From Bidens hawaiensis (Eukaryota; Streptophyta; Magnoliopsida; Asterales; Asteraceae): 64,000 nt of DNA. The notes under the pieces are model-generated. The model was not told where the DNA came from, ran no database searches, and worked only from the letters and a program-made list of their open reading frames with translations. This document shows, in pieces, positions 22,716-35,229 of this stretch. Position numbers and translations under genes: made by a program. The stretch lies in contig JAIQDT010001094.1 of assembly GCA_021521415.1 (NCBI GenBank), positions 186,001 through 250,000 of the forward strand, written 5' to 3'. The number at the start of each line of letters is the position of its first letter. Position 1 is the first letter of the stretch.

Positions 22716-25700
22716 GTGGATCAGTTAACGAACAACAATGTCTCAACCAACACTTTACTCCATCAAGAACTCGACTCAATAATGGGGACCACCACTCGTA
22801 TACCCCGTCTCTTGTCTCATGAGGGGTTTAGTGAATGGAAATTTTGTTTTGAGAAGTACTTTAAGATGAAGGATCCCAAAGTTTGGAGAAGTATTCTTAG
22901 GGGGCCTCAAAGAATTACCTATCAACGTGAAAACTCGACTGAAATTCTTGTGAAGCCTGTTTCCTTGTATGATGATAATGATTTTGATAAAGTTGAGGAA
23001 GATGATAAGGCACTTTCAACTCTAACCATGGCACTTTCACCTGAGATTGCCCTTGGTTTTAGAGAACTTCAATCTGCTAAGGAACTATGGGAGGCATTAA
23101 TTGAGGTGTATGAAGGAAACAAAGACATGAAAAGGAGTCGCCAAGACTTGCTGTGACAAAAGTTCAACATGTTTAATCATGTTCTGGGGGAGTCATTGGA
23201 AACTCAACTCCAAAGGTTCATATCTCTAGTGACTGAAATGAGATCTGCAAGTATTTATCTAGCAACTTCAGAGATAAACAACAAAATGGTGAACTCATTG
23301 CCAAAGAATTGGGATATGAATGTTACTATTATCAAGAAGACTAAAGATCTCAACAGAATGTCTATCTCTGAGATGATGGCTACTATCAAGGCATGTGATA
23401 TGGACGACAAGCAATGTGCAATAAACCATGCGAATTCTTACAATGCAGCTGGGTACAACGTTGCTTCCAACAATGCTCTTATCTTTCAAGATAGTTTCTC
23501 TATGTTCAAGGCCACTCTGCAACCTCCAACCCAAGGAAACTTTCAGATGTTTAAGTCCACTCAAGGACAGTCATCCTTTACTCCGCCTAAACCAGCTCCA
23601 GTTTTCTTCACCAAGTCTGCTCAATCTTCATTTGCTCAACCTTCATCTGCTCAACCTTCATCTGCTAGCGCTGCTCAAGGTCAGAACTCAAGACAGATTC
23701 CCCCCATTTTGAAAGAGACTCAGGAGAACATAGCTCTAATGGCATGATTCATGAATTGCTATAATGCATTTCTAGCTGGAGACTTGGTTCAACATGTTGT
23801 GGCTGCTGAACTCGATCAGATTCACCCTGATGATGTTGAAGAAATGGATATCTCTTGGCAAATTGCCATGGCGGTATTTCGTGCCACGAAATTCACTAAG
23901 AGGACTGGTAGAAACAATTAGAACATGCCTAATAATCAGAAGGTGGGTTTTAACAAGGACACTCTGAGATGCCATAACTGTCATGAGCTGGGTCATTTTG
24001 CTCGTGAATGCACTAACCAAGCGAAGGAAGGAAACACAGAAAGGGCGATGGTTCCAGTGGGTAATGCTAGGGGAGATGTTGGTGATAGTTCGGTAAATGG
24101 TGAAAGGGGATTGGTTGTTCAACAGTTTACTTGGGAGGATTAGATGGCTGCTCTCGACATTGGAAATCAGACCGCAAATTTTGCAAATGTTGAAGACATT
24201 GAAGAGGAAAACGCTGCTGAGGAGCAAATCAAGGAACTTCAGTTTGCATATATGGCGTTCACTTCTCCCGACTCATCTGAGGTAAATTTTCAACCATGTT
24301 CTCAAGATTGTGTTGATAAGATAGAATTATATAGGCTCCACAATGATAACTTAATTAGAGACATGGAAAGAGTTAAATCTGAAAACTTTAAACTCAAGAA
24401 AAACGAAAAAGGTTTTCTAGATAAAATAGAAGCAAATAAAAAGGATTTATCTAAGCTGAAATATGAATTTAGTCTAAAATGCTGTCATTACCTAGATGCC
24501 AAACAGGAAATTGTTGAATTAACTGCTAAGCTGGAAGCCTCTAGATTGGAAATTTTGAATCTAACTAGTAAATTTGAAAGAGCTGAATTAGATTTTAAAA
24601 AATTCGAGGGTTCAAGTAGAATAGTTGACTCAATGATTGAAAATCAATTGTGGTGGAAAGAAAACGAAGGTGAAGGCATAGGTTACAGTAATGTTCCACC
24701 ACCTTACAATCACAATTATGGTAGTACTCCTATTACCAAAGAACAGGAAGAAAAGATAAAAGGCATGAAGTACGGTAAACAAGACAAACATGATGAATCT
24801 AGTCTTGTGAATGCTAGTGTGTCTACTTCAGGAGTGAACGATTCTGACGTATTTACTTCATGTGCAGAAAAATTAATTGTGAAGGAATGAACTGATGAGG
24901 ACGACGACCCTTGTTTTGAATTTAATAATGACATTGTTTCCGATGTTTCTTTAAAACTACCTGTTTTGAATTCTGTTATTCCGACTGTTTGTGTGGGCTC
25001 TGTTTTAAAGAGCAAGGATTCTTGTGTGGTTGATTTAGTTGAAACTTTGAATTTTGATAATGTGGTTTCCAATAAAATTAAAAAAAAAAAAATTCAACAA
25101 ATATTTACCACCTAAATTTGTTAAAGAGGGATGCTCTAACGACAAACAAGGTGATAAGTTTAACAATGTGAAACATGGTTCTCGTAATTTTAAACAAACT
25201 GGTCCACACAACCAGTCCAGATAAGGAGTTGCCCAAAATGATTTTTACATAAAACGACAAACGTGTTTTAATTGTGGCACTCCCGGTCATATTGCCAGAA
25301 ATTGTCTACATCGTCCATATGTTCCATATTATGGATTTTATCAGAGGAATATGCCCCATATGCCTCACAATTCATACAGGCAAAGATTCAGGCATCATCC
25401 GGCTAATCCCTCTGACGATGATTGGAACCGAAACAAATCTGGCAGGTTTAGTTCTCATCAGACCAAGCGTAATATGTTTCGAAAAAGGGTTAGAAAAGGT
25501 GCTTCAGTTTCAAAAACGAACACAAAAAGGGTGGAAAAGACAAACTCGTATTCTTTCAACCCCAAAACACCGGAGGTTACGACAACCATTTGTACATATA
25601 ATGCGAAATCATACAATGGTAGACACAAATGGTTGCCTAAATCTCCGGCAAAGGAATCTAAAAAATCTACGTTTGATGATCAAAAGGACATGTCATGGCA

Positions 25701-25750
25701 ACCCGTGACAACTTTATATGAGTCAGGGTTACCCAATGTAACTATGGACT
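22716..25750 (+). pseudogene. Copia gag region with zinc knuckles, broken
   Basis: The gag frame begins MDQLTNNNVSTNTL at 22716 and includes the family-typical FSEWKFCFEKYFK block. It is cut by in-frame stops at 23153, 23745, 23919, 24141 and 24888. A CCHC knuckle, CHNCHELGHFAREC, lies near 23970-24012 and a second, CFNCGTPGHIARNC, near 25267-25308. Between them, 24144-24890 codes a lysine- and glutamate-rich coiled-coil-like segment. Gag proteins package element RNA in cytoplasmic particles; this copy cannot make a full one. Several stops (for example AAT-TAG-AAC at 23919) sit where relatives have a tryptophan or arginine codon. Confidence 0.75.
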
Positions 25751-25795
25751 AGGTACCAAAATCTAACTAATCCTGCGTTTTGTGTAGGGACAGCT

Positions 25796-26659
25796 ATGGA
25801 GGAATATATTAGACCTTGGTATGTTGATAGTGGTTGTTCCAGGCACATGACAGGAGACATTTCCCAACTACATGACATTCAAACATTTAATGGTGGATAT
25901 GTGTCCTTTGCGGGAGGAGAGAAAGGGAAGATTACACAGAAGGGTACTGTGAGTAACAGTGTTCTGAAATTTGAAAATGTTAATTTTGTTCCAGAGTTGA
26001 AGCACAGTTTGCTGAGTGTGTCGCAAATCTGTGATAAAGATTTTTCAACTCATATTACTAAAAAGGAGTGCTTGATTTTAAAACCTGGTATCATTATACC
26101 AGAAGACAGGATTCTTGTTCGATCACAACGAAAAGATAATGCTTATGTGATCGACATGAACAAACATGTTCCTGATGAAATAACATGTTTGTTTTCAAAA
26201 GTGTCGGAACATAATGCCATGCTATGGCATCATCGTCTTGGTCATGCTAATACTAAAAATTTGAATCGTCTTGCTAAAAATGATTTGGTACGTGGCCTAC
26301 CCATTAAAGATTTTGTTACTATTGAGAAATGTGTGGCTTGTGCTTTGGGTAAACATCATCGAAAAACTCATAAACCTAAATTGATTAACACCATTTCATC
26401 AGTTTTTCACTTGCTTCATATGGATCTCTTCGGTCCAGTTCACGTTTTGAGTCTTTCACGCAGCTCTTATTGTCTTGTTATTACTGATGACTACTCACGT
26501 TTTACTTGGGTGTTCTTCTTGTCAAATAAGAGTGAAACGGCGTATTTGATCAAGAAGTTTATTGTGCTTATGGAAAATCAACTGAATTTGAAGCTGAAAC
26601 GAATTCGTTGTGATAATGGCACGGAATTCAAGAATGCATCTTTGAATTATTTCTGTTGA
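25796..26659 (+). pseudogene. Copia protease and integrase N-terminal part
   Basis: An aspartic protease motif DSGCSRHMTG is at residues about 12-21. The pre-integrase HHRLGHANTKNL and a downstream C-x2-C pair give the zinc-binding H/C motif. The integrase core begins at DLFGPV and contains two catalytic acidic residues (in TDDYSRFTW and CDNGTEF). The frame ends at a TGA (26657-26659) just after SLNYFC, inside the core. Confidence 0.8.
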
Positions 26660-26668
26660 GAGAAGGGG

Positions 26669-28198
26669 GTGTTACGTCTGTACAGTTCAGCCCAGACACC
26701 GCAACAGAATGGTGTGGCTGAAAGGAGAAATAGAACTCTTATCGAGGCGGCGAGGACTATGTTGTGTGACTCTAAACTGCCATTATTCTTCTGGGCAGAA
26801 GCTATCAACACGGCCTGTTATGTTCAGAATCGGGTGATAATCAACAAGTCACAGATGAAAACTCCGTATGAGATTGTCTATGGTCATAAGCCTACTGTTG
26901 CGCATTTCAGAGCTTTTGGTTGTCCGTGTACTTTACTGAACCTCAAGTCCACTCCGAAATTCGGGGCCAAAGCTGATGATTGTTACTTTGTCGGTTATGC
27001 GGGCCACACCGTCTACAGGGTCTACAATAAGTCCACCAAACAGATTCTCGAGTCTTATGATGTTCGTTGGTTGGAAGAAAACGAGACTGATGCTCATGTT
27101 GGTCCGGACTGGTTATTTGATTACAATGAACTTTTCAAACCATTCAATGTGCTTCCGGTCATCAACACCAAATCATCGAGCAGTGCTACAGTGGATGCTG
27201 AAAAGGGGGACTCACATGCAGTATCTCACATCTCTCCACCTCTGGATGATGATGTTACAGAACCACTTCATGACGACATACCCGCACCCGTCACTCAACC
27301 GAAAGATGTTATAGAAACTGAATTCTCACAAAATTCGTCTGATGACGCTGCGGCAGTTGAGGGGGAGAATTCTATTCGTCAGATTTTTGGGAGCACACTT
27401 TTTCCTGATGCCATTCCAAATGAATATGTCGCTAGCACCTCGTACTTACATAGTACAGTGACCTCGGGATGGAAGAACCCTCTTGCTGATGCTGATGCTG
27501 ATGTAAATCTGTTAAACTTGCACTCTACCGGTGATGTTTCTGATCAATTAGTTTTTTCGAGGATTCAGAAAAATCATCCAATTGAGAATGTCATTGGTCC
27601 TCTTGAAGCGGGCGTGTCCACCAGAAGTCAGACAGGACACATAAACAGTTGTTTGTTTTCCTGTTTCATCTCTCAGATTGAGCCAAAGACGGTGGAAATG
27701 GCCCTCCAGGAACCGAGTTGGTTAGATGCTATGCATGAGGAATTGAATCAGTTTGATAAGTTGAAAGTTTGGAGATTGGTTGAGTTACCGGAAGGAAAAA
27801 AAACACTTGATACGCGATGGGTATTCCGAAACAAGCAAGATGACACCGGGGTTATTGTTCGAAACAATGCACAATTGGTAGTTCGTGGCTTTCGTCAAGT
27901 TGAAGGGTTGGATTACACTGAAATCTATGCTCCAGTGGCTAGACTTGAGGCCATCAGAATTTTTCTGGCCTATGCTTCCTTCATGGGGTTCACGGTGTAT
28001 CAGATGGATGTTAAGACTGCGTTTCTGTACGGCGAAGTCAAAGAAGAGATCTATGTGGAACAGCCACCGGGTTTTGTTGACTCCAAGAAACCAAATCACG
28101 TCTACAGGTTAGACAAGGCATTGTATGGGCTTCATCAGGCTCCTCGGGCATGGTATGCTACATTGATAGCACATCTTCTACATCATGGCTACAAGTGA
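26669..28198 (+). pseudogene. Copia integrase end and reverse transcriptase, 5' part
   Basis: The third integrase residue lies in the conserved [13 protein letters not shown] block near residue 20. A connecting region of about 230 residues follows. The copia reverse-transcriptase domain then starts at [12 protein letters not shown] (near 27718) and includes [19 protein letters not shown] and [13 protein letters not shown]. The frame stops at TGA (28196-28198) after HHGYK, at a place where relatives usually keep an arginine or similar codon. Confidence 0.8.
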
Positions 28199-28242
28199 GG
28201 AACCATTGATCAAACCTTGTTCCGCAAAACTGTCAGAAAGAT

Positions 28243-29186
28243 TTGATTCTAGTCCAGATCTATGTGGACGGCATTATTTTTGGATCCACTAGTGCTGAAT
28301 TGTGTGCAGAATTTGAAGAAGTTATGAAGAAAAGATTTGAGATGAGTTCGTTGGGTGAGATGACAACATTTTTGGGGTTACAGGTTCGCCAAAGTTTGGC
28401 GGGAATTTTGCTGCATCAAGGAAAGTATGTTGAGGATATGCTCAAAAAGTTTGAGTTTCAAGACTCCAAGAGTGCTAACACTCCCATGGCGGAAAGGCCT
28501 TTACTGTCATCTGATCCGGAAGGGAGTCCCGTAGATCAAACATACTATCGATCAATGATCAGGTCTCTAATGTACCTCACCGCCAGCCGACCCGATATCA
28601 TGTTTGCAGTCTGTCAGTGTGCTCGTTTCCAAGCTAATCCTAAACTTTCTCATTTAATTGCTGTTAAACGTATTTTTAGATATCTGAAGGGACAACCGAA
28701 GTTAGGTCTTTGGTATCCCAAACAATCAGAATTTGATCTTTATGCTTTTGCTGATAGCAATTATGATGGAGATGATATTGACAGGAAATCCACATCTGCC
28801 GGATGCCATTTCTTAGGAGATCGTCTCATTTCATGGCAGTGTAAGAAACAACAAACGGTGTCCACCTCGACCCCCGAGGCGGAGTATGTTGCTGCATCAG
28901 CTTGCTGTTCTCAGTTTATCTAGATGCAAACCAGCTGCTGGATTACGGTTTGGAATTTCTTGATACTCCCATCTTTTGTGATAATGATGCTGCCATTGCA
29001 ATTGTTAAGAACCCAGTTCAACATTCTAAAACCAAGCACATCGATATTAAAATTCATTTTATTCGTGACTGTTATGACCAAAAATTTATTCACCTTGAAC
29101 AAGTTCACACTGATAATAATGTGGCGGACTTATTTACAAAACCGGTAGGAACAGCCAAATTTAATGTGCTTGTGAGTTTTCTTTAA
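28243..29186 (+). pseudogene. Copia reverse transcriptase 3' part and RNase H; catalytic YVDD changed to YVDG
   Basis: The frame shifts by one near 28200-28240. It then reads QIYVDGIIFGS, in which the second aspartate of the catalytic YVDD box is glycine (codon GGC, 28270-28272). The reverse transcriptase of this copy should therefore be inactive, independent of the stops. RNase H follows, with ADSNYDGD (expected D), TSTPEAEYVAAS and, after a TAG at 28921 and a frame change, CDNDAAI and KHIDIKIHFIRD up to 29186. Confidence 0.8.
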
Positions 29187-31521
29187 ATGCTTCGTTTCGA
29201 GGATTGAGTCTTTTTGAGTGTAAACTCGTACATATTTTCTTAATTTGTACAATTTTAGGGGGAGAAAATTCAAAAAGCCAAAAATAGTGTGTGTGCGTAA
29301 AAAAAAAGTATGTGTGTGTAAAAATCACTCTCGCTTAAAATTATGTCGGTTGCTCAAGTTTGAAGAACATGTACCTGTATATGTTTGGTCCGGTGATCTA
29401 CTTGTAGAATCACAGGATAGCCATTTATCTAAAGACTGGAAGCATCTGGGGCGATTGTGGTGTTTTTTTGTGTTTTGAATTCTTTCACTTAAAATTATGT
29501 CGGTAACTCTAAGTTGAAAGAACATGTAATTTCATATGTGTTTGGTCCTGTTAACCATTTGTGGACATACGGGATAGCCATTTACCTGAAACCTAAGAGT
29601 GATCGGGGTGACTGAGTTTTAAACTGTCTTTTGGGAAATGATATTATTATTCAGTTAACAACTTTTAGAAGCTTCAAATATTTTCAAATGAAAATTGATC
29701 CAACCTTTGGAAAATGATAGATAAATTGCTTTTGTGTGCCTTACGGGTGAAGTTATTAAGCTTAAAAGGCTCTAGAACAGTCATTGATTTGTATGGTAGC
29801 TTTCTATGATGCGTAAAAGTTGAAGTGATATAAACTAAATTTGCTAAACTTACTGTGGAGAGTCATTTTGCAGAAATGCACATGTCTCCATATATATTTC
29901 TCCGAATGATAGGCAGAAAAGTAATTACCCAGTCATACACGAGCCCGTTAGTGTCTTGATCACCAAATATTATGTTTCTAAATTATTACATAAAAAAAAA
30001 TTGGGTTGATTATTGTGTTATTAAAAATTCATTTTCCAAAAGCTTAAAGGGTCAAACTAGAACTACAGAGATGGGGGCATAAAAGTAAGTCCTGTTATGT
30101 CTTGAATGAAAGGCCTGTAAGTTCGGATGGCCTGTAAGTCCAACGTTCAACCTTAAAGCTTAAAATTTTGTTTAATTATCTATAAAAATTTTGATCAAGC
30201 ACTATTGGGTTAGAGTCAAATTGGGGTAATCTGGGAAAAGCCAAATATGCTTTGAGAAGAGATAGGAGGCATCACAAGTCCATGTGTGATGTCCATCTAA
30301 GCTTTATGCCGAACTGAACCTAATTCATATCACTGATGCAATGAAAGTCATGTTAAGTTAGTTATACCTGCAATCAACCTGTCTCTTTATGTCATACTAA
30401 CGCTGAACATGAATCCTTGTGACAGCATCTTAAACAATATGATTTCATGTTCGGATCTTTTCGTGAGAGGCGGCGATTTTACAAAACTGAAATTTGATCC
30501 CAATCTACAAAATTTAAAAGGGGTTATCTTGTGTGTTATGTTCGTTATTATGATTGTTATTATTTATGTTTTTTTTGTTTCTTTTTGTTTTGTTTCATTT
30601 GTTTTATCTAGAAATCACTCTCCTCGAAATGCGTGACTTAACTGGGTCGTTTTCAATGTGTTTAAACTATTTTGGGCCTTACACTGGATTGTCAGTTATG
30701 TGTCAACATGTTTATGGGCTGATCAATTGGCTTGGGCTTGTTTAGGGGTTCTTGGCACATATCAGTTGGGGTATAAGTATCCCCCTCCTCAATTACTATT
30801 TTCATTACATTTAAAACTCAATTCTCTCATTTCTCTCAATATATCCAGTCGAAAGCTGTTCCTTGCATAAACGAATCACATTAAGTTATTATTATCGTTC
30901 ATGTTTGTTGATTCACAGGTAAATGAGCCAAGGCTAAAGCTAATTGTTTTGTGAGAATTGTGTTCTTAAAGTATTGACAGATAAGTAGATGGATTGCACA
31001 GACGACCGAGGTGTCAAGAGGTGTTAGGATTAGTGATTGATGATTTCGATTGGATGGTTTAGGGTTAATTGTTGGAAATTAATATGGATTTGTTGCAGGA
31101 TTAATGGAGATCTCGGCGACTTGGAGAAGACGACACATATTCAAAGAAGAAACCCAAAGGGTTCTCTGTCCTCAGCTGTCAAAGAGCTCTCGGTTGACTT
31201 TCGTTGACCGAGATCTCATGTTCTCGGTTGACTTTCGTTGACCGAAAACGCTGGGATTGACCAAGAACTCATATTCTCGGTTAATCTTGACAGAGAACAT
31301 TTGTCTTTAACCGAAAACCCCTCTTTGACCGAAATAAAATGTGGACAGAAAACTCTTGTGGACTGAAAACAATTATTTTATTGTTATCATTTTTCTTTGT
31401 AGTCCACCTAATTTGTTTTTGTCATCGTTGGCCCCTCATGTTTTGAAACTTGAACTAAAATGCTTAAAAATATAATTATGATCAAGCTTATACTTACTAA
31501 CTTGACTCGTTCGGTGCAGTA
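29187..31521 (+). other. Copia spacer between pol and the envelope-like ORF
   Basis: About 2.3 kb with no long ORF. A direct repeat of about 140 bp lies at 29333-29475 and 29485-29630 (shared TTAAAATTATGTCGGT, AACATGTA and GATAGCCATTTA blocks). The TTCTCGGTTGACTTT repeat region is at 31170-31330. Otherwise I see nothing coding. Confidence 0.55.
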
Positions 31522-34219
31522 ATGGCTGATCAATTTTGGTTAAAGTTTGTGGATACACATAATATTACTGGATACTTATGTGATCCACCACTGGCCCACA
31601 AGGAGTTCAAGTCTATGATTGTCGGCCTCAATACTTGCAGGATTTCTCACGCATTACGAGAAAACCCTGTCATATGCAGGAAGATGATCACTAATTTTTG
31701 GTATAATGCCTCAATCAATCCACGAGGGCTAGATGGAGTTGTGTCGATTGACTCCAAAGTGTAGAAGAAGCCGGTCGTCATCACAGAGGCTATTATAAGG
31801 GAGGTACTTCTGTTTGGTGATCAACCTGATTATCCGACGGAATACTCTTCTACAGATGTCTCTGAAATTCTCACCAGGATGGGTTATGAGGGTACTTATC
31901 CTCCCGCAATCAAGAAGTTATTTCACCCATACTGGAGGTTTTTGATACACACGTTCTTCTCATGTGTCGGGAAAAAAGGGAGGATCAGACGAGATAACCA
32001 TACTCATATGTCTGCTATCGTTGCTCTGATCATGGATTGGAATTACAACTATTCCAAGTTTGTTTTCAATGAGATGATGAGCAATCTGAAAGGGAAGAAG
32101 AAAGAGTTGTTCCTTATGTATCCAAGATTTCTACAGATGATCTTTGACTCACACTACACCGACCTTGTCAGATCTGTTGATACATTAGATATGAAGTCAA
32201 TGGGACCCAACGCCTTTGGGTTAATGAAACAATCCAGGAAAGGCTCCAAGGTCGTCTATCAGGGCCTCAATGCTCTGGTAAAATTTGGGAGATTTGCTTA
32301 GACAGAAGCTGAGCCAGTTATCGCTCAAGTTACCGATGAACATGTGGCACCAGTTCAAAGGCGTGCTGCAGCTTTTGAGATTTCTGATGATGAAGATGAA
32401 GAGACAGAACATCGTGACACCGATAGTACTCCAACTGCTGAGCAACTAAGAGATTTTGAGATTTTTAAAGAAACTCTATAGTCATCTGCTTTGAAGCCTT
32501 CTCAATCATTTGCTGTAAATGAAGATAGTGAAGTTATTCTTGAGGAACCAGCCGCTGATTTCATTCCACGCAAACAAAGAAAGACAGATTCGAGATCTGG
32601 CGTGCTAGTTAATGAAGATGAAACAACCACACCGTTAACAACATCCAGCCCACAACAAGAATCACATCAGCTTGAGTCGACTACTCCTGAGACTCATGTT
32701 GATCCCAACCCATCATCTGCCGAGCCTCATACTCAAGATCAGATACTTGATGACATTGCTCGTGATTTTGATTTTGAGGCAGACATTCCACAAACTGATG
32801 AAGTTTACATACCATTCTCTGATGTTCCTTCTGGTTCTTCTGGCCCATCCAATCTGGGTCAGTCAAGCTCTAATGTTTCCGAAAAGGTTGCTCAGATTTT
32901 GGCTATGCAAGAAAGATATCTGCAAGAAAAAGGCAAAGGAGTTGTACTTGAAGATGCTCCTGTTGATGTACAAGCTCTTCAACGTAGAGTCTTTGAACTT
33001 GAACAAGACTCTGTCGTAAAAGACGTACGGATTCAAGAGCTGGAAGCCAGTAACTCCGATAAAGACTCCAAGATAAAAGAGCTTCAGTCCAATATGGGAG
33101 AATTCGTCATCATCATCATCATCGTACTCAGTATATCCCACCAATAGCAAAGCTATGGTAGGGTCTGAGGAGGGTAAGATGTAGACAGCCTTACCTCTAC
33201 CCTATAAGGATAGAGAGGCTGCTTTCGGTGAGACCCCCAACATGGGAGAATTAACTGCTATTTACCTAGACCTCCAACAAAAACTCGTTCAGAAGTTTGG
33301 AGATGAATTCAAGAGCAGTAGTGATGTGACTTCAAAGATGCCAAACGTCAAGCAAGGTGGTAGCTCCACTGTTCGTTCATTTGAAAACATAGATGAATCA
33401 GAGACGCTGAGGCAGTACATGTCTGCACCTCCAGTCACCAAAGAAAAGTCAGACATAATTCAAAAGAAGCTACTGGTAACGAAAAATTCCAATCAAAATA
33501 TTGAATCATCCAATCACCCAGACAGGTTCGTTGTCACCCTTCAAAAGGGCTTTTCGGATAAATATGGAGATCGTTCTGGAGTTGTGTCATGGGGTTTTGA
33601 TGCTGAAAAGAACATGTGGTGGGTTAAACGGAAGTCCGGTACCACTGAGTACTATAATAAGATGAAAGACTTTGGTTCTTGGACTAAAGTGGATCTCAGT
33701 GATTTGATAAACTCTCCATTCCACAACCCAACTAATGATTGTCGTGGTAGAGATTTCCGGAACTTTCTGAGAAATCAAGTTGATCAAGGCTTTCCGAAAA
33801 TGCCAACTGCAGAATCATTCTTGAAGAAAGCAAAAGGGGTCGTGGATCCAAAGATAGGAAAGACAATGGTCAACGTTATGTGGCCTGCTACAGAGAAGGC
33901 CACTCATATTCCTCTGCCTAAAGCTATTCCAGATGGTACTTTGGATAACATGAGATTCTGAATGTATGATAGTGAGACTGCCACCGTTGTTATACGTTTG
34001 CAGAAGGGCAAAGGGCAGTACAGATTTGTTGGTCCAAGAGATTTGCTAAAGCTAGGAGAGAAAGACATCAAGACACTCAGTGCATTTCAGATAATTGCCG
34101 AACCGATTTTTGAACCGGCTGCAAAAGAATATACAAGCATGGTGGCTTCTATTATCAGATGCAATTTTTGGGCAAGTGGTTTGAAAGACGCTGACATCGA
34201 TTATATGGAGCATGATTGA
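31522..34219 (+). pseudogene. Envelope-like ORF region of the copia element, broken
   Basis: Frames at 31522-31764, 31879-32301, 32491-33147, 33242-33961 and 33962-34219 are pieces of one long reading frame of roughly 850 codons interrupted by stops and one insertion. The first part begins MADQFWLKFVDTHNITGYL and continues through a segment containing GYEGTYPPAIKKLFHPYWRF. The middle is acidic and S/T-rich. A coiled-coil-like heptad region (LQRRVFELEQDSVVKDVRIQ, near 32980) follows and is followed by a basic C-terminal part. An additional ORF with a coiled coil after pol is known from SIRE-type elements and is called envelope-like; no signal peptide or clear transmembrane segment is visible here. 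Confidence 0.65.
33105..33241 (-). mobile_element. Short SINE/RTE-tail insertion in the envelope-like ORF
   Basis: 137 bp flanked by an exact 11-bp duplication ATGGGAGAATT (33094-33104 and 33242-33252). On the minus strand it ends GGTGGGATATACTGAGTACG followed by a (GAT)n tail, the 3' structure of Au/TS-type plant SINEs. No tRNA-like head is present, so it is a 5'-truncated copy. The related sequence at 43066-43205 is the 3' end of a longer RTE LINE. The insertion splits the ORF. Confidence 0.75.
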
Positions 34220-34246
34220 GAACCAAGCTACAAACCAAGGGGAGAT

Positions 34247-34633
34247 TGTTGGGCCTAGTTATTTGGTTTATACTTAGTTTGTTTGTTTTGTTTGGTCTGT
34301 TCATGTAAACCGAGATCCCTTTGGATCTCGGTGGGCTTTTGGTCTTTGTTGGGCTAGCGTGTGGTATCACAACCCTATTTACAAAATGCATTGTATAGGG
34401 TGCTAGGGTTTTTTTCACTGGTTTTTTTTGGCCGTCTAAGAGTTGTTCTAGACGAGTTTTGTATTGATAGTGCTTAAGCACCTGACGTATAATAATACAT
34501 GTGTTTTGAAGCCACTCTTGTGTTCTACGTGTTTGTATTTACTTGTGTTCTTGAATCATCTAGTATTGGAATTCCACACCAACACCTAGATTGTTGATAT
34601 TATAATTGTAGTGATCCAGATTCGGGACTTACA
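34247..34633 (+). repeat. Copia 3' LTR
   Basis: 387 bp, matching 21807-22194 with about 17 differences by eye, mostly transitions. It is preceded by a purine-rich tract and followed by the GTAGG duplication. Confidence 0.9.
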
Positions 34634-34666
34634 GTAGGGCACCCGGGTCGGGGGCCTTACATCCTC

Positions 34667-35229
34667 CTTATCTTCATTTAATCTCCTAGTAATGCTCTTT
34701 AATGTACGTTGGAGATCTGTAATAATGCCTGCCGATTTTTCAAGATGATAGCATGCTCGGCTAACTTCTGTTGGGAATCTGAGGCCAGGTATTGAGTTAA
34801 CACGTTCTCTAATTTCTTCACCTTCTCGAACACACTACTCTCAACAGGGGTGCTGCTAAAATATTGATCATCGAATTGACTCTGATTATACTGAGGCTGC
34901 TGATGCGGTACAAGTCTACAATATTCAAGGAACTTCGTGTTGTATTCCTTGAGATTAGTGCCGATGACCTTATGATTCCAAAGCTTGGTTTGGATTTGAT
35001 CAACCTCATGGATAGGACAAAATCTTTGTTTGATCAGTTCCTTAAAAGTTTCCTATTCGAGATTATACAAATTGCTTCTTCCATTCACGTCTATCAACGT
35101 ATTCCACCATTCCAGCGCCTCTCCCTTAAACATCTGGGATGAGTACTGGATACTCTCCTCTTCGGTACACTTACTGATAATAATTATTGACTCCATTTCC
35201 TCGAGCCAATGAGGAGTAACAATCGCGCC
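34667..35229 (-). pseudogene. Gag domain of the gag-only LTR element, N-terminally truncated
   Basis: Read leftward on the minus strand from 35229, the frame gives a clear Ty3/gypsy retrotransposon gag domain: CTEEESIQYSSQMFKGEALE, then WWNTLID, an in-frame TAG at about 35078, then RFCPIHEVDQIQTKLWNHK. The TAG sits where relatives usually have tryptophan (TGG). The right-hand boundary at 35229 joins directly to LTR sequence, so the LTR end, leader and gag N-terminus were lost in one deletion. Downstream the frame continues, with a shift, into the acidic module at 19269. Confidence 0.65.

Larger units (their letters stand above)
21807..34633 (+). mobile_element. Copia element with envelope-like ORF (SIRE/Maximus-like), defective
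   Basis: Terminal repeats at 21807-22194 and 34247-34633 both run from TGTTGGGCCTAG to GGGACTTACA. An exact 5-bp duplication GTAGG flanks the element (21802-21806 and 34634-34638). The primer site TGGTATCAGAACC lies at 22197-22209 and the polypurine tract AAACCAAGGGGAGA before 34247. Order: gag, protease, integrase, reverse transcriptase, RNase H, a 2.3-kb spacer, an additional ORF region with a coiled coil, and the 3' LTR. That order and the length of 12.8 kb fit the SIRE/Maximus copia lineage. By hand count about 17 of 388 LTR positions differ (roughly 4-5%). All ORFs contain stops. Confidence 0.85.
19275..34661 (+). mobile_element. Solo LTR of a chromovirus-like element, split by a copia element
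   Basis: The ends read TGTAACGTCC...GGGCCTTACA, with an exact 5-bp duplication TCCTC (19270-19274 and 34662-34666). Without the copia insertion (21807-34633 plus one copy of its 5-bp duplication) the unit is about 2.55 kb, and no gag or pol belongs to it, so it is a solo LTR left by recombination. A TATA-like GTATAAGTACCCC lies near 19452. The unit sits inside gag of the minus-strand element, whose reading frame is split by it. Confidence 0.75.
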
